A stretch of 33,771 nucleotides of DNA from Cytophagales bacterium (GCA_016124425.1 WGNT01000003.1:1-33771); one strand, 5' to 3'. Shown: positions 7,980-16,310, counted from the first letter of the stretch. A program made the numbers and translations. The notes: generated by a model from the letters alone, not told the origin.

Positions 7980-9362
7980 TTACTTCCCGATACAAAACTT
8001 ACTAAAAATATTCGCCAGCAAATCATCCGTTGTAATCTCTCCAGTAATTTCCCCCAGATAATGCAGCGACCGCCGGATATCCATCGCGACAAAATCGTTG
8101 GTAACTTCATTATCCAATCCAGTCAGCACATCCAATAACGATTCCCTGGTACGGGTGAGGGAGTCGTAGTGGCGGATATTGGTGACCACCGTGTTGCCGG
8201 TTCGGAATTTATCTAAATTCACCAGTTCCATGATGCGGTCTTTTAACAGGTCCAGATTTTCCTTTTGGCCGGCGGATATAAAAATCGTATCTGGATGAAT
8301 GGTTGATAATTGCTTAATAAATTGCGTATTAGCCTTATCTACTTTATTTGCCACTTTAAGGAAAGGAACGCCCAGATTCTCCAATTTATTGATGTCCCGG
8401 TTAATCTCCACCATATCCGTGTCCCCCAAATCGAATAGGTATAGGATAAGCGAAGCGGTTTTCATTTTCTCCTGCGTGCGGCTTACTCCGATGGCTTCGA
8501 TCGTATCGGTCGTTTCCCGCAATCCGGCCGTATCAATAAAGCGAAACATCATCCCCCCGATGTTGATTTCATCTTCGATAAAATCGCGGGTGGTTCCCGC
8601 TATTTCTGAGACAATGGCTTTCTCTTCATTAAGCAAAGCATTGAGTAGGGTAGACTTCCCTGCATTAGGCTTGCCGGCGATAACGGTAGGAACCCCGTTT
8701 TTGATCACATTACCCAAATCAAAGCTGCTGATCAGCTGATCAATTACCCGGAGTAATTTTTCAACCAATACGCGCAACTCGGCCCGGCTTACAAATTCTA
8801 CGTCTTCTTCTGTGAAATCCAACTCCAATTCGATCATCGAAGCAAAGTGGATTAATTGCTCCCGTAGGGATTTTATCTCTTGGCTGAATCCGCCGCGCAT
8901 CTGATTCATGGCGGCTTGGTGGGAAGTCTCTGAATCGGAATGGATCAAATCGGCAACTGCTTCCGCTTGGGCCAAATCAAACTGACCGTTGAGGAATGCA
9001 CGCAGGGTAAATTCTCCTGGCCTAGCCGGGCGTGCACCCATGCGGATAAGAAGCTTGATCACGCGGTTCACGATATAGGATGATCCATGTGTGGATATTT
9101 CTACAACGTTTTCCTTGGTAAAGGAGGTAGGTGCCTTAAACACGGATGCCAATACTTCGTCAACAATCTGCTCGCCATCCCTAATCGTACCGAAGTGGAT
9201 GGTGTGTGTCGCCTGTTTCTCAAGGTTGGCGCCAAAAAATACTTTGTTGGCTAAACGAATAGCATCCGGTCCGGAAAGCCGAATAACGGCAATGGCACCA
9301 ACCCCCTGAGGAGTGGCCAAGGCTACGATGGTTTCGGTCTGCACGCCGTAAGAATACGTCAT
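7980..9362 (-). CDS. mnmE: tRNA uridine-5-carboxymethylaminomethyl modification GTPase MnmE
   Basis: The 460-aa protein matches MnmE (TrmE) over its full length. The N-terminal folate-binding domain opens with ETIVALATPQGVGAIAVIRLSG; the G domain shows G1 GKPNAGKST near residue 230, G2 GTTRD, G3 DTAGLRET and G4 NKVD; and the C-terminus ends in the hallmark FCIGK, whose Cys is needed for the reaction. With MnmG it modifies the wobble uridine of several tRNAs using methylene-tetrahydrofolate. Its ATG follows directly on the TAA of the thioredoxin-like gene upstream, so both are likely co-transcribed. Everything looks intact. It forms the conserved right border of the damaged defence island. Confidence 0.97.
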   Translation of the reverse strand: MTYSYGVQTETIVALATPQGVGAIAVIRLSGPDAIRLANKVFFGANLEKQATHTIHFGTIRDGEQIVDEVLASVFKAPTSFTKENVVEISTHGSSYIVNRVIKLLIRMGARPARPGEFTLRAFLNGQFDLAQAEAVADLIHSDSETSHQAAMNQMRGGFSQEIKSLREQLIHFASMIELELDFTEEDVEFVSRAELRVLVEKLLRVIDQLISSFDLGNVIKNGVPTVIAGKPNAGKSTLLNALLNEEKAIVSEIAGTTRDFIEDEINIGGMMFRFIDTAGLRETTDTIEAIGVSRTQEKMKTASLILYLFDLGDTDMVEINRDINKLENLGVPFLKVANKVDKANTQFIKQLSTIHPDTIFISAGQKENLDLLKDRIMELVNLDKFRTGNTVVTNIRHYDSLTRTRESLLDVLTGLDNEVTNDFVAMDIRRSLHYLGEITGEITTDDLLANIFSKFCIGK

Positions 9363-9818
9363 TTAGTTGCCGAAGGTATCCATCAGTTTGTCGAGCGAAG
9401 CTACAAAATCATCCGCTTCCCTATATCCGGGCAACTGCGTAATGTTTTCCATCGCCGCATCCATAATCACAAAATTTGGGTACGAACTGACACGCATGGC
9501 CCTTGCCATCGTCTCTTCACTATATTCCTTACCGCGGAAGGTAAATTTTGTTTTCTTATCTTCTGCATTGAGCTTGACGGCATAAAAATGCTCATTTACA
9601 TAGTCTACTACCGCTTTTTTGGTAAAGGTGTCTTTATCCATTTTTTTGCACCAGCCGCACCAGTCCGTATACACGTCTACCAAAATCATCTTTGGATTAT
9701 CGGCTGTAAGTTTTGCAGCTTCTTCAAAGGTATGCCATGTTATCTTGTCCTGTGCGTTTACCGCCACAGTCTGCATTAAAAGAAATGCAAGCACAAAGGT
9801 GAGTTTCTTTAATTTCAT
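9363..9818 (-). CDS. Periplasmic thioredoxin-like protein
   Basis: This 151-aa protein starts with a signal peptide (residues 1-22, cut around VNA|QD) and carries a thioredoxin fold with the active site CGWCKK (C54, C57) after VDVYTDW. The later segment SSYPNFVIMD provides the expected cis-proline region (YP), and GYREADDF the closing part. The Thioredoxin_7/DUF255-like type with CGWCKK is common in Bacteroidota and serves as an exported thiol-disulfide oxidoreductase, probably reducing or repairing periplasmic proteins. Substrates cannot be told from the sequence. Its stop abuts the start of mnmE with no spacer. A -7 element, TAAATTTG, lies about 20 bases before its start. Confidence 0.85.
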   Translation of the reverse strand: MKLKKLTFVLAFLLMQTVAVNAQDKITWHTFEEAAKLTADNPKMILVDVYTDWCGWCKKMDKDTFTKKAVVDYVNEHFYAVKLNAEDKKTKFTFRGKEYSEETMARAMRVSSYPNFVIMDAAMENITQLPGYREADDFVASLDKLMDTFGN

Positions 9819-9837
9819 AGAATGTTCAGTAGAAGGG

Positions 9838-9845
9838 CAAATTTA
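9838..9845 (-). promoter_or_regulatory. Candidate -7 promoter element for the thioredoxin-like gene and mnmE
   Basis: Read on the minus strand this is TAAATTTG, an exact match to TAnnTTTG, placed 20 bases before the ATG at 9818. No TTG was found at the usual -33 distance, so it may depend on an activator or a weak upstream element. Confidence 0.45.
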
Positions 9846-10303
9846 CGTCTTTCGCATTACAACCCACGCATGTTGTTGGTAATTCGTATCTGGACTATTT
9901 GCGCTTTATTCGTTTGCTTATTTCCGATACAAAACGTAAGATTTTACCGGATAGTTCTAGCGATACGTTTTTTTAGTAGTAGGGGGGTTGCGTTGGAAAA
10001 TTTTCGTGACCATTATCTGGGTCCTCCCAAAGGATATCCATCAACGAATGGCGCTAAAATACAAACACCATAAATAGCTGAATTATAATATATAAGGTGG
10101 TAACATCTTATGTAATTGTTTAATCAACAGAATGAAGGTCAATTTTTTACCAAAAAACTGACCATTAGTCAAAAGAGTGGTTTTAGGGTGTATTGCTACC
10201 CATTTTGCCTGATTGCACCCGATTGGTATGTTCGCCTTAAACGTCCTGCTTGAGATGGATTGTTCAATTAAGGTCTCGGGTCCTTCACAGGGGTGAATCC
10301 AAC
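9846..10303. other. Intergenic, no gene seen
   Basis: The gap between the thioredoxin-like gene and the MntR-like gene is AT-rich toward 10080-10130. Short frames exist (for example a basic one around 9870-10070) but have no start context, family signature or natural composition. No terminator hairpin for the MntR-like gene was recognised. Confidence 0.4.
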
Positions 10304-10966
10304 TTACAATGGCTGCACAAGGATGTTAGCAGCGACTTCTCTTGAGACAAACACTTTCCGCTGATTATCGATCATTAGTTCAAGCGATCCGTCAAATTCA
10401 ACCTTTTCCAACACAGCCATACGCGCGCCGATATAAATGCCCATCTTATCTAGATACCTTAAAAAGGCGGCACTATTGTCTTTTACCGCGGCAATTTTGC
10501 CCGTCATCTCTAGGGGCATGTCCTGTAGGGGAACCCTTGCTTTGGTTTGGATATCGCCAAATTCGTCCGGAATTGGGTCCCCATAGGGGTCAAACTTTGG
10601 GTAGCCGAGGTATTCATCCAGCTTCCGGATCAGCATCGGATGGTCCAAAAGCTCCAGTTCTGCGGCAATCTCAGGAATGTCCTCCCAGTGGAACCGCAGT
10701 TTATCCACCAGAAAAACCTCCCAAAGCCGGTGCCTTCGTAGGATGTTTAGGGCTGTTTTATGCCCTTTTTCCGTGAGTGTTACACCGTAATATTTCTTGT
10801 AGCTAATTAATTCCTTCTCAGCGAGCTTCCCAAGCATATCGCTAACTGAAGCTGCCTTTGTGCCAATTTGCGCGGCAATCGCGTTCGTAGTTACCGCTTC
10901 TTTACCCTGGGCGGATAGGGTATAAATCGCTTTGAGGTATTTTCCTTCTGAGGATGTCAGGAGCAT
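10304..10966 (-). CDS. DtxR/MntR-family metal-dependent repressor with altered metal ligands
   Basis: The 220-aa protein has the three-part DtxR/MntR layout: an N-terminal winged helix-turn-helix (about 1-70, IAAQIGTKAASVSDMLGKL), a metal-binding and dimerisation domain (71-140) and a C-terminal FeoA/SH3-like domain (about 150-220). Numbering in the middle domain runs level with corynebacterial DtxR, so ligands can be compared: H79 and E83 are kept and E105 is kept, but the positions of H98, C102 and H106 hold Pro, Ala and Leu, and the Met10 position appears to be Lys9. Family members respond to Mn(II) or Fe(II) and repress uptake genes. Two DtxR-like boxes lie upstream, so it probably controls itself. 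No transporter gene is adjacent. Metal dependence of this copy is in doubt. Confidence 0.88.
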   Translation of the reverse strand: MLLTSSEGKYLKAIYTLSAQGKEAVTTNAIAAQIGTKAASVSDMLGKLAEKELISYKKYYGVTLTEKGHKTALNILRRHRLWEVFLVDKLRFHWEDIPEIAAELELLDHPMLIRKLDEYLGYPKFDPYGDPIPDEFGDIQTKARVPLQDMPLEMTGKIAAVKDNSAAFLRYLDKMGIYIGARMAVLEKVEFDGSLELMIDNQRKVFVSREVAANILVQPL

Positions 10967-10997
10967 GGAAAGTAGGATTGTTTGCGTAAATATATGG

Positions 10998-11013
10998 TTT
11001 AGATAAGTCTAAA
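10998..11013. promoter_or_regulatory. DtxR/MntR-type operator, promoter-proximal box
   Basis: TTTAGATAAGTCTAAA is a perfect inverted repeat (TTTAGA-N4-TCTAAA) 32 bases before the ATG of the MntR-like gene. It has the shape of DtxR/MntR-family boxes. On the minus strand it lies just ahead of TATATTTA, a near -7 element, so binding there would block transcription. Autoregulation is inferred. Confidence 0.65.
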
Positions 11014-11096
11014 AAAAATAATAGAGACCCCTAAAACAGCTGTGGATAACTCCCATTTTAGCCGTGGATTGAAGATTAGGCAAGACTTATAAATGG

Positions 11097-11112
11097 TTTA
11101 GGTTAGACTAAA
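11097..11112. promoter_or_regulatory. DtxR/MntR-type operator, distal box
   Basis: TTTAGGTTAGACTAAA contains inverted arms TTTAG and CTAAA around six bases, and its left part TTAGGTTAG matches the known DtxR/IdeR half-site. It lies 99 bases from the proximal box. No gene starts to its right on the plus strand, so both boxes seem to serve the MntR-like gene. Confidence 0.6.
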
Positions 11113-11282
11113 AATAGTTAAATAACTGTATATCATATATATAACAACTATATTTTCCCTGATATTACTCGTTTTCATTATCTTGAAATAATACAAATCT
11201 TGAAATTGGTCTTTGGGGAGAAGCAGGTGAACCTGCTGTTATTTAAATAGCGTATTGGTATCTAAGCAAAAAATCAGTAGCA

Positions 11283-12467
11283 CTATTCGCTAAGCAGGGA
11301 GTCAACAACAGCCAAAAGTTTGGGTGCTTCTGAGGACCAAAAGACACCACTACCGGCCGTGTTAGTGAAAAAGGTATTCCTATACAATTCAGATAGCTCC
11401 TCCTTAGAAAAGGTATCTTGGAAAAAGTCCACGGCAATGCCAGCGTTGTACGTCCCCACGATCGGCATCCAAGTTGGATTAGGTGGCAATACGACGACCT
11501 TTCGTTGGGCGATTGATTCATAGAGTTTGGTGGGTATTTTTGCTGTTAGACTTGGAAGGGGTTGGTAGGGCATCAACCAACAATCGGCCTTTGCGACGGC
11601 CAAAGAGATCTCCTCAAAGGGAAGGGGAAAAGAGTCTACTTTCAGTGCAATTCGTGGGTGCCCTGCTGCTGCTTGCTCCAGCGTATTCCGGTAATCGGAT
11701 AATGGACAATGGCCGATGACAAGTAGTCCTTGTCCGGGAAAGGTGTTATCGAAAGCGATAAACCACCTGATTCCTTCTACGATCCCGTAGGTCGGAGTGA
11801 GTGTTCCAGCAAGAATGAACTGAATGGGTTTTTGTGGCGTAAAGCGAAGACTTGGTCCTGAGGTTACGTTTCCCGAATATTTATTCTCCACGACAGTATA
11901 GCGGCTGATATGGGGGAATTCCTGCTGGTAACATTGTTCGGCAAAGAGGTATTGGTCTACATGTGGATCCAACCGTGATTCCCACCCTCGTATCCACCTG
12001 GCAGCTATCCTTCCAAGCCACCCGGGAAGTGTTTTATTCGTAAGGACATTTAGACTATAGTTTTCTTGTACATCGTAGATAAGCTTGAACGTTAGAAAAC
12101 GCTTGCAAAAAAGTATGGCAGGTGCCAGTTCGTAGGTGGTGAGAATAATCAGATCAGGCTTTTCATTAAAAATATGCCGGATCAGTTTAAAGGGGGCGGC
12201 TATTCTTGAAAGGTGGGTTCTGTTTTTCGAAAAGAGGCTTAAAAGCAGGATGTTGTTTTTTTTCGCTTTAATTTTTTTTGAGAATCCTAGGATGTATACG
12301 TCGTATTTATTTGTTTCACGCAGCGATAGGCCGAATTTATAAAACGATCTACTGTCCTCCGTAGGCTTTAAAACCGAGGCAATAAAGATCCTCTTTTTTT
12401 CGCGAGGGGGCTTATCAGGAGAGATTTTGCGCTTAAAAGAATACAAGCTCAAAACATTGGGTTTCAA
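11283..12467 (-). CDS. GT4-type glycosyltransferase
   Basis: The 394-aa protein looks like a GT-B fold, family 4 glycosyltransferase. The N-terminal half opens with KKRIFIASVLKP and contains KPDLIILTTYELAP; the C-terminal nucleotide-sugar domain shows QFILAGTLTPTYG, then LTAKIPTKLYESIAQRKVV, the usual Glu-rich helix region that contacts the donor. No membrane segments are obvious, so it is cytoplasmic or membrane-attached. No ATG fits: the frame is closed upstream by a TAA and begins with TTG at 12467 (another TTG follows five codons later), so a non-ATG start is likely. It stands alone, divergent from dapD, with no polysaccharide cluster around it. Donor and acceptor are unknown; a role in cell-surface glycan synthesis is the likeliest guess. 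Confidence 0.75.
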   Translation of the reverse strand: MKPNVLSLYSFKRKISPDKPPREKKRIFIASVLKPTEDSRSFYKFGLSLRETNKYDVYILGFSKKIKAKKNNILLLSLFSKNRTHLSRIAAPFKLIRHIFNEKPDLIILTTYELAPAILFCKRFLTFKLIYDVQENYSLNVLTNKTLPGWLGRIAARWIRGWESRLDPHVDQYLFAEQCYQQEFPHISRYTVVENKYSGNVTSGPSLRFTPQKPIQFILAGTLTPTYGIVEGIRWFIAFDNTFPGQGLLVIGHCPLSDYRNTLEQAAAGHPRIALKVDSFPLPFEEISLAVAKADCWLMPYQPLPSLTAKIPTKLYESIAQRKVVVLPPNPTWMPIVGTYNAGIAVDFFQDTFSKEELSELYRNTFFTNTAGSGVFWSSEAPKLLAVVDSLLSE

Positions 12468-12488
12468 AATTAGAAATAATACATACTT

Positions 12489-12504
12489 TTACCGAAATAT
12501 CGGT
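12489..12504. promoter_or_regulatory. Inverted repeat between the glycosyltransferase gene and dapD
   Basis: TACCGAAATATCGGTA is a perfect inverted repeat (TACCGA-N4-TCGGTA) in the 102-base divergent spacer. Its position about 66 bases before dapD would suit an operator. No regulator for it is known here. Confidence 0.35.
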
Positions 12505-12569
12505 ATGAAGACTTGATTTTAACAAGTAACATTCGAATTTACCACATTTAGCTAATTATATACTCATTT

Positions 12570-13385
12570 ATGGAATTACAGCACATCATTGAAAACGCCT
12601 GGGAAGACAGGGATTTATTGAACGACAAAGCCGTACAGATAGCGATTAAGACGGTGATAGCGGATTTAGACAATGGAACACTGCGGGTAGCGGAGCCTTC
12701 TGCTGATAATTCATGGAAAGTCAATGATTGGGTAAAAAAAGCAGTAATTCTTTATTTTCCAATTCAGAAGATGCGTACGATAGAAGTCGGACCCTTTGAA
12801 TTCCATGATAAGATGGCACTAAAAACCAATTATGCCAAGCAGGGCGTACGGGTAGTTCCCCACGCCATTGCCAGGTATGGCTCGTTTCTTGCTAAGGGAG
12901 TGGTAATGATGCCCTCTTATGTAAACATCGGCGCTTATGTGGATTCCGGTACCATGGTAGATACCTGGGCAACCGTTGGGTCCTGCGCGCAGATTGGGAA
13001 GAATGTTCATCTCAGTGGTGGCGTTGGCATAGGGGGCGTCTTGGAACCTATTCAAGCGGCACCGGTCATTGTCGAGGACGGTGCGTTTATAGGTTCAAGG
13101 GCAATTATTGTGGAAGGAGTAAGGATTGGCAAAGAGGCGGTAATCGGAGCGGGAGTGACCTTGACCGCAAGCTCGAAAATCATAGACGTAACGACTGAAG
13201 AAGCGAAGGAATATAGAGGTTACGTTCCAGAGCGCTCCGTTGTCATTCCAGGCAGCATAGCCAAAGTATTTCCAGCAGGAACATATCAGGTTCCTTGTGC
13301 GTTAATCATTGGCACCAGAAAGCCGTCCACCGATCTCAAAACCTCTCTTAATGATGCCCTGAGAGAAAACAGTGTGGCAGTCTAA
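12570..13385 (+). CDS. dapD: 2,3,4,5-tetrahydropyridine-2,6-dicarboxylate N-succinyltransferase
   Basis: The 271-aa length and sequence match DapD closely. The N-terminal helical domain (AWEDRDLLND) is followed by the left-handed beta-helix built of hexapeptide repeats from about residue 105 on (VNIGAYVDSGTMVDTWATVG, then VHLSGGVGIGGV and IVEDGAFIGSRAIIVEG). The enzyme transfers succinyl from succinyl-CoA to tetrahydrodipicolinate in the lysine/diaminopimelate pathway, so it serves both protein and peptidoglycan synthesis in the cytoplasm. Key regions are complete. It is followed after only 10 bases by a TPR lipoprotein gene and may share its transcript and terminator. Confidence 0.97.
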   Translation: MELQHIIENAWEDRDLLNDKAVQIAIKTVIADLDNGTLRVAEPSADNSWKVNDWVKKAVILYFPIQKMRTIEVGPFEFHDKMALKTNYAKQGVRVVPHAIARYGSFLAKGVVMMPSYVNIGAYVDSGTMVDTWATVGSCAQIGKNVHLSGGVGIGGVLEPIQAAPVIVEDGAFIGSRAIIVEGVRIGKEAVIGAGVTLTASSKIIDVTTEEAKEYRGYVPERSVVIPGSIAKVFPAGTYQVPCALIIGTRKPSTDLKTSLNDALRENSVAV

Positions 13386-13395
13386 TTTATTAATT

Positions 13396-13998
13396 ATGCA
13401 TGTATTGACGTATCGCTTACTTTATATTCCATTTTGTTTGATCCTACTTTCCTGCGACAGCGGAAGTTCTAATCAGGGAGATAGTTATTTTCAAGACGGG
13501 GAATTTGAAGCAGCCATTTCCGCTTATGAAAAATTCCTTGAAACCAATCCAAAGAACTTAAAGGCGCTGTATAATAAAGGACGGGCCCATGAGGAATTAG
13601 AGGAATACGACCAAGCAGCGGAAGAATTCAAACGAGCGTTGAAACTGGATCCGAAAAATTCACAAATACTGCTCAGCTTATCAAACCTTTACCACAAGAA
13701 AAAGAGTTACTCGCAGTCTCTGATGTACGCTGATAATGCTGTTTCTGTAGCTGGAGCTACTTCAATAGCCTACTTCATGAAGGCAAGAGCGCTTCATCAA
13801 CTGGGCAATGTGGAAGAGGCCATGCGTGAATACAATGCCGCAATTAAGATGAATCCATCCTATGGCCAAGCCTATTATTACCGGGGAATGCTGAACCGTC
13901 TTCTGGAAAGAAATAGTCAGGCCTGTGCTGATTTTAACAAAGCCATTGAAAATGAGTTTGAACTCGCAAACAACGCCATTGCGAACTATTGTCAGTAG
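13396..13998 (+). CDS. TPR-repeat lipoprotein
   Basis: ATG 13396 gives a 200-aa protein; a longer frame from GTG 13372 would overlap dapD and spoil the signal peptide, so I reject it. Residues 1-20 form a lipoprotein signal with the lipobox LLSC (Cys20). From about residue 28 onward there are four to five tetratricopeptide repeats, for example GEFEAAISAYEKFLETNP, YDQAAEEFKRALKLDP and VEEAMREYNAAIKMNP. Such proteins act as protein-binding scaffolds on the periplasmic face of a membrane; the partner is unknown. It sits 10 bases after dapD and ends in a strong terminator, so the two genes probably form an operon. Confidence 0.85.
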   Translation: MHVLTYRLLYIPFCLILLSCDSGSSNQGDSYFQDGEFEAAISAYEKFLETNPKNLKALYNKGRAHEELEEYDQAAEEFKRALKLDPKNSQILLSLSNLYHKKKSYSQSLMYADNAVSVAGATSIAYFMKARALHQLGNVEEAMREYNAAIKMNPSYGQAYYYRGMLNRLLERNSQACADFNKAIENEFELANNAIANYCQ

Positions 13999-14015
13999 CC
14001 ATTAACTAACGGACA

Positions 14016-14054
14016 AAAAAAAGCAACCTTTATTCTTTAAAGGTTGCTTTTTTT
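14016..14054 (+). terminator. Rho-independent terminator after dapD-TPR gene
   Basis: GCAACCTTTA (14023-14032) pairs perfectly with TAAAGGTTGC (14038-14047) around TTCTT, followed by seven T. An A-run precedes the stem, so the hairpin could act in both directions. The TTG of its right arm (14044-14046) is 21 bases from TACCTTTA (14068-14075), so the next gene's promoter may reuse this arm as its -33 element. Confidence 0.9.
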
Positions 14055-14109
14055 ATGACACCTTTCCTACCTTTAGTAAGTTTTTTACGCATCATTTACC
14101 CCTTTTACC

Positions 14110-14997
14110 ATGAAAAACCGATTCCTAATTTTATTTATCGCATCTCTTTTCTTTATTTCCTGCAGTGCTGAGAAGCGGGAAGGCATCGATTTCGAAAAGT
14201 GGGGAGCCTATTGGTATCAGGGAGAAGCCGAAATAAACGCCTTTGATCTGAAGCAATATCGGTACGGAGAAGAGCGCGAAGGTGAAGCGGTGCTTATTTT
14301 TGTGACCGAAGACCTTTCAAAGAAAAAGCAGGTGAAATTGGACAATCCGCAAGACGCTGGTAGGGACGCGGTGAAAGTACTCAAGTTGAATATGACGAAA
14401 TCATTCACCACGGGCATCTATCCCTACAATATGATGCTATCCGTCTTCTCTCCTGTATACCTTGCCTCATCCGCGTTAAAGCTTACAGCCTCCTCTCAAG
14501 AATGGTGCGGACAATCTTTCACCCAACTTAATCTTAATGGGAGTTCTTACAAGGGAAGGCTCTATTCCTATTTTGAAGCTGAAGGGGATGAATCGTTTAC
14601 CATAAGCGCCATTGCGGAAGACCATTTGTGGAACGTCATCAGACTTGATCCCAAGCAACTACCACTAGGGGAAGTGGATTTGATTCCCGGCTTGCTTGAG
14701 CAACGTTTTTCGCACATCCTACCTGCTGCCCAAAAAGCACTACTTCGGGTCAAGCAACTGGATGGAAGATTAGATGAGCTTGAAGTTGATTATGTAGACT
14801 ACAACCGGACACTTCGCATCCACTATGAACGCGAATTTCCCTATCAGATCGTAGCATTCGAAGAAGTCCGGTATCTTGATGACGGCGCTGAAGAAGTTAC
14901 GCGGGGAGAACGAAAATCAGTGAGGCAAATTGATTATTGGAATAAAAACAAATCGGAAGACCTGCGGCTGAGAAAGGAACTTCAACTTAATCGATGA
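14110..14997 (+). CDS. Conserved Bacteroidota lipoprotein of unknown function
   Basis: The 295-aa protein begins with a lipoprotein signal (FISC, Cys19) and has no membrane segment after it. It includes conserved-looking blocks such as WYQGEAEINAFDLKQYRYGE, FVTEDLSKKKQVKLDNP and EWCGQSFTQLNL. I recall this Bacteroidota family being labelled 'septum formation inhibitor Maf' in databases, but it has none of the Maf nucleotide pyrophosphatase motifs and is exported, so that name should not be used. Its stop overlaps the start of a polytopic glycosyltransferase gene by ATGA, so the two are coupled and may act together at the cell envelope. The role is unknown. Confidence 0.75.
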   Translation: MKNRFLILFIASLFFISCSAEKREGIDFEKWGAYWYQGEAEINAFDLKQYRYGEEREGEAVLIFVTEDLSKKKQVKLDNPQDAGRDAVKVLKLNMTKSFTTGIYPYNMMLSVFSPVYLASSALKLTASSQEWCGQSFTQLNLNGSSYKGRLYSYFEAEGDESFTISAIAEDHLWNVIRLDPKQLPLGEVDLIPGLLEQRFSHILPAAQKALLRVKQLDGRLDELEVDYVDYNRTLRIHYEREFPYQIVAFEEVRYLDDGAEEVTRGERKSVRQIDYWNKNKSEDLRLRKELQLNR

Positions 14998-16310
14998 AGC
15001 ACTGGGGACATGTTCAGGTGCCCGGAGCGTTTGCTTATGCAATGCTACTGGTCTGGATGGGGTATTATGGTGACCGAACGTTTTTCTTCGCAAACCTGCT
15101 GGCCTACTCCCTTCTTTTTTTACTCCTATATGGGTTGATTCAGCACACAACCCTTTCCAAACAACATGTTTTCGCATGGCTGATAGTCGGAATGCTGTTA
15201 CGGATACTTTTGTTGGGTTCGACTCCGCAGCTTTCTGACGATTATTTTAGGTTTTTATGGGATGGTCACTTGACCGTATTGGGGTTTAATCCCTACCATG
15301 CTACCCCGACGGAGATACTTCCCAGCTTAATAGATAAAGAGTTGCTGTATTTCCATACGCTGTATGAAAATTTAAACTCTCCAGACTATTATAGTATCTA
15401 TCCTCCCTCCAATCAGGCTTTATTTGCAATAGCTTCTTGGCTGGGAGGCACAACTATTTTCGCCAACATCGTCGTGTTAAGAGGGATCTTAGTGGCATTT
15501 GAAGCGGGAGTATTGGTAGTATTATGGAAGCTATCCCATAGGCTGAATATTGATCCAAAACAGATACTGCTATATGCACTTAATCCACTGGTTATTCTGG
15601 AGATTACGGGAAATTTGCATTTTGAGGGAGTAATGCTTTTCTTTTTATTATTGGCCCTTTTTTATTTCTTGAAGCAAAAGAAACAAGCAGGTATCTGGTA
15701 TGGTATTGCCATTAGTATAAAGCTGACACCACTGATCTTGGCACCGCTTTTTTTCAGCTACTTAAGGCGGTATCAAATGGTGATTTTTGTCTTAGCATCG
15801 CTACTAGCTTGCGTTATCTTGTTTTTTCCTTTGATCGGAAATAGTGGTAATTTTTTGGAAAGTATGCGCTTGTATTATGGTAAGTTTGAATTTAATGCCG
15901 GATTATATTATCTCATCCGGTATATTTCGATGTTTTGGATTCCCTATAATCCCATTGGATATATAAGTCCACTAATGACAGGTGTCGCTGTAGTATTGAT
16001 TGGGTTAATCGCCTGGAAAAAGCCCCTAAATGGACTTCTTCCAAATGCAGTGTTTATCTACTTCGTTTATTTGTGCCTCCATACGGTAGTTCATCCCTGG
16101 TACCTTATCATTCCCCTTGGGATGTCGGTACTGACTTCAATCCGATCATTTCTGGTATGGTCGTATGTGGTATTTCTTTCCTATGCTAGCTATGCCTATC
16201 CTGAGGCAAAAGAGTCCGTTTTTCCATTGTTGCTCCAATACGGGAGTGTTTTTGGTATGGCTTTTTTTGATTATCGCAGCGCATCCCATTCGGAACGTAG
16301 GTCCACATAA
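14994..16310 (+). CDS. Polytopic membrane glycosyltransferase (GT-C, mannosyltransferase-like)
   Basis: The 438-aa protein has roughly ten hydrophobic segments. The first extracytoplasmic loop carries the GT-C type acidic motif SDDYFRFLWDG at about residues 81-91, followed by GFNPY and later YYSIYPPSNQALF, a set seen in GT39/GT87-like lipid-linked sugar transferases of Bacteroidota. Such enzymes use polyprenyl-phosphate sugars and act on the periplasmic side. The acceptor cannot be told from the sequence. Coupling by ATGA to the upstream lipoprotein suggests that protein is a partner or a target of the modification. The C-terminus ends in a short basic tail (HSERRST). Confidence 0.75.
   Translation: MKHWGHVQVPGAFAYAMLLVWMGYYGDRTFFFANLLAYSLLFLLLYGLIQHTTLSKQHVFAWLIVGMLLRILLLGSTPQLSDDYFRFLWDGHLTVLGFNPYHATPTEILPSLIDKELLYFHTLYENLNSPDYYSIYPPSNQALFAIASWLGGTTIFANIVVLRGILVAFEAGVLVVLWKLSHRLNIDPKQILLYALNPLVILEITGNLHFEGVMLFFLLLALFYFLKQKKQAGIWYGIAISIKLTPLILAPLFFSYLRRYQMVIFVLASLLACVILFFPLIGNSGNFLESMRLYYGKFEFNAGLYYLIRYISMFWIPYNPIGYISPLMTGVAVVLIGLIAWKKPLNGLLPNAVFIYFVYLCLHTVVHPWYLIIPLGMSVLTSIRSFLVWSYVVFLSYASYAYPEAKESVFPLLLQYGSVFGMAFFDYRSASHSERRST

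Noticed and set aside
9822..10073. Plus-strand frame in the spacer after the thioredoxin-like gene
   Set aside because: It has no family signature, overlaps the promoter of the opposite strand, and shows no plausible start context.
11041..11049. TGTGGATAA, the complement of a perfect DnaA box, beside an AT-rich stretch
   Set aside because: It is a single box with no dnaA, dnaN or box cluster, so a replication origin is not supported.
13372..13395. Start of the TPR lipoprotein at GTG 13372
   Set aside because: It overlaps the end of dapD and places polar residues ahead of the lipoprotein signal; ATG 13396 is cleaner.
14110..14997. Label 'septum formation inhibitor Maf' for this lipoprotein family
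   Set aside because: The protein is an exported lipoprotein and shows none of the Maf pyrophosphatase motifs.
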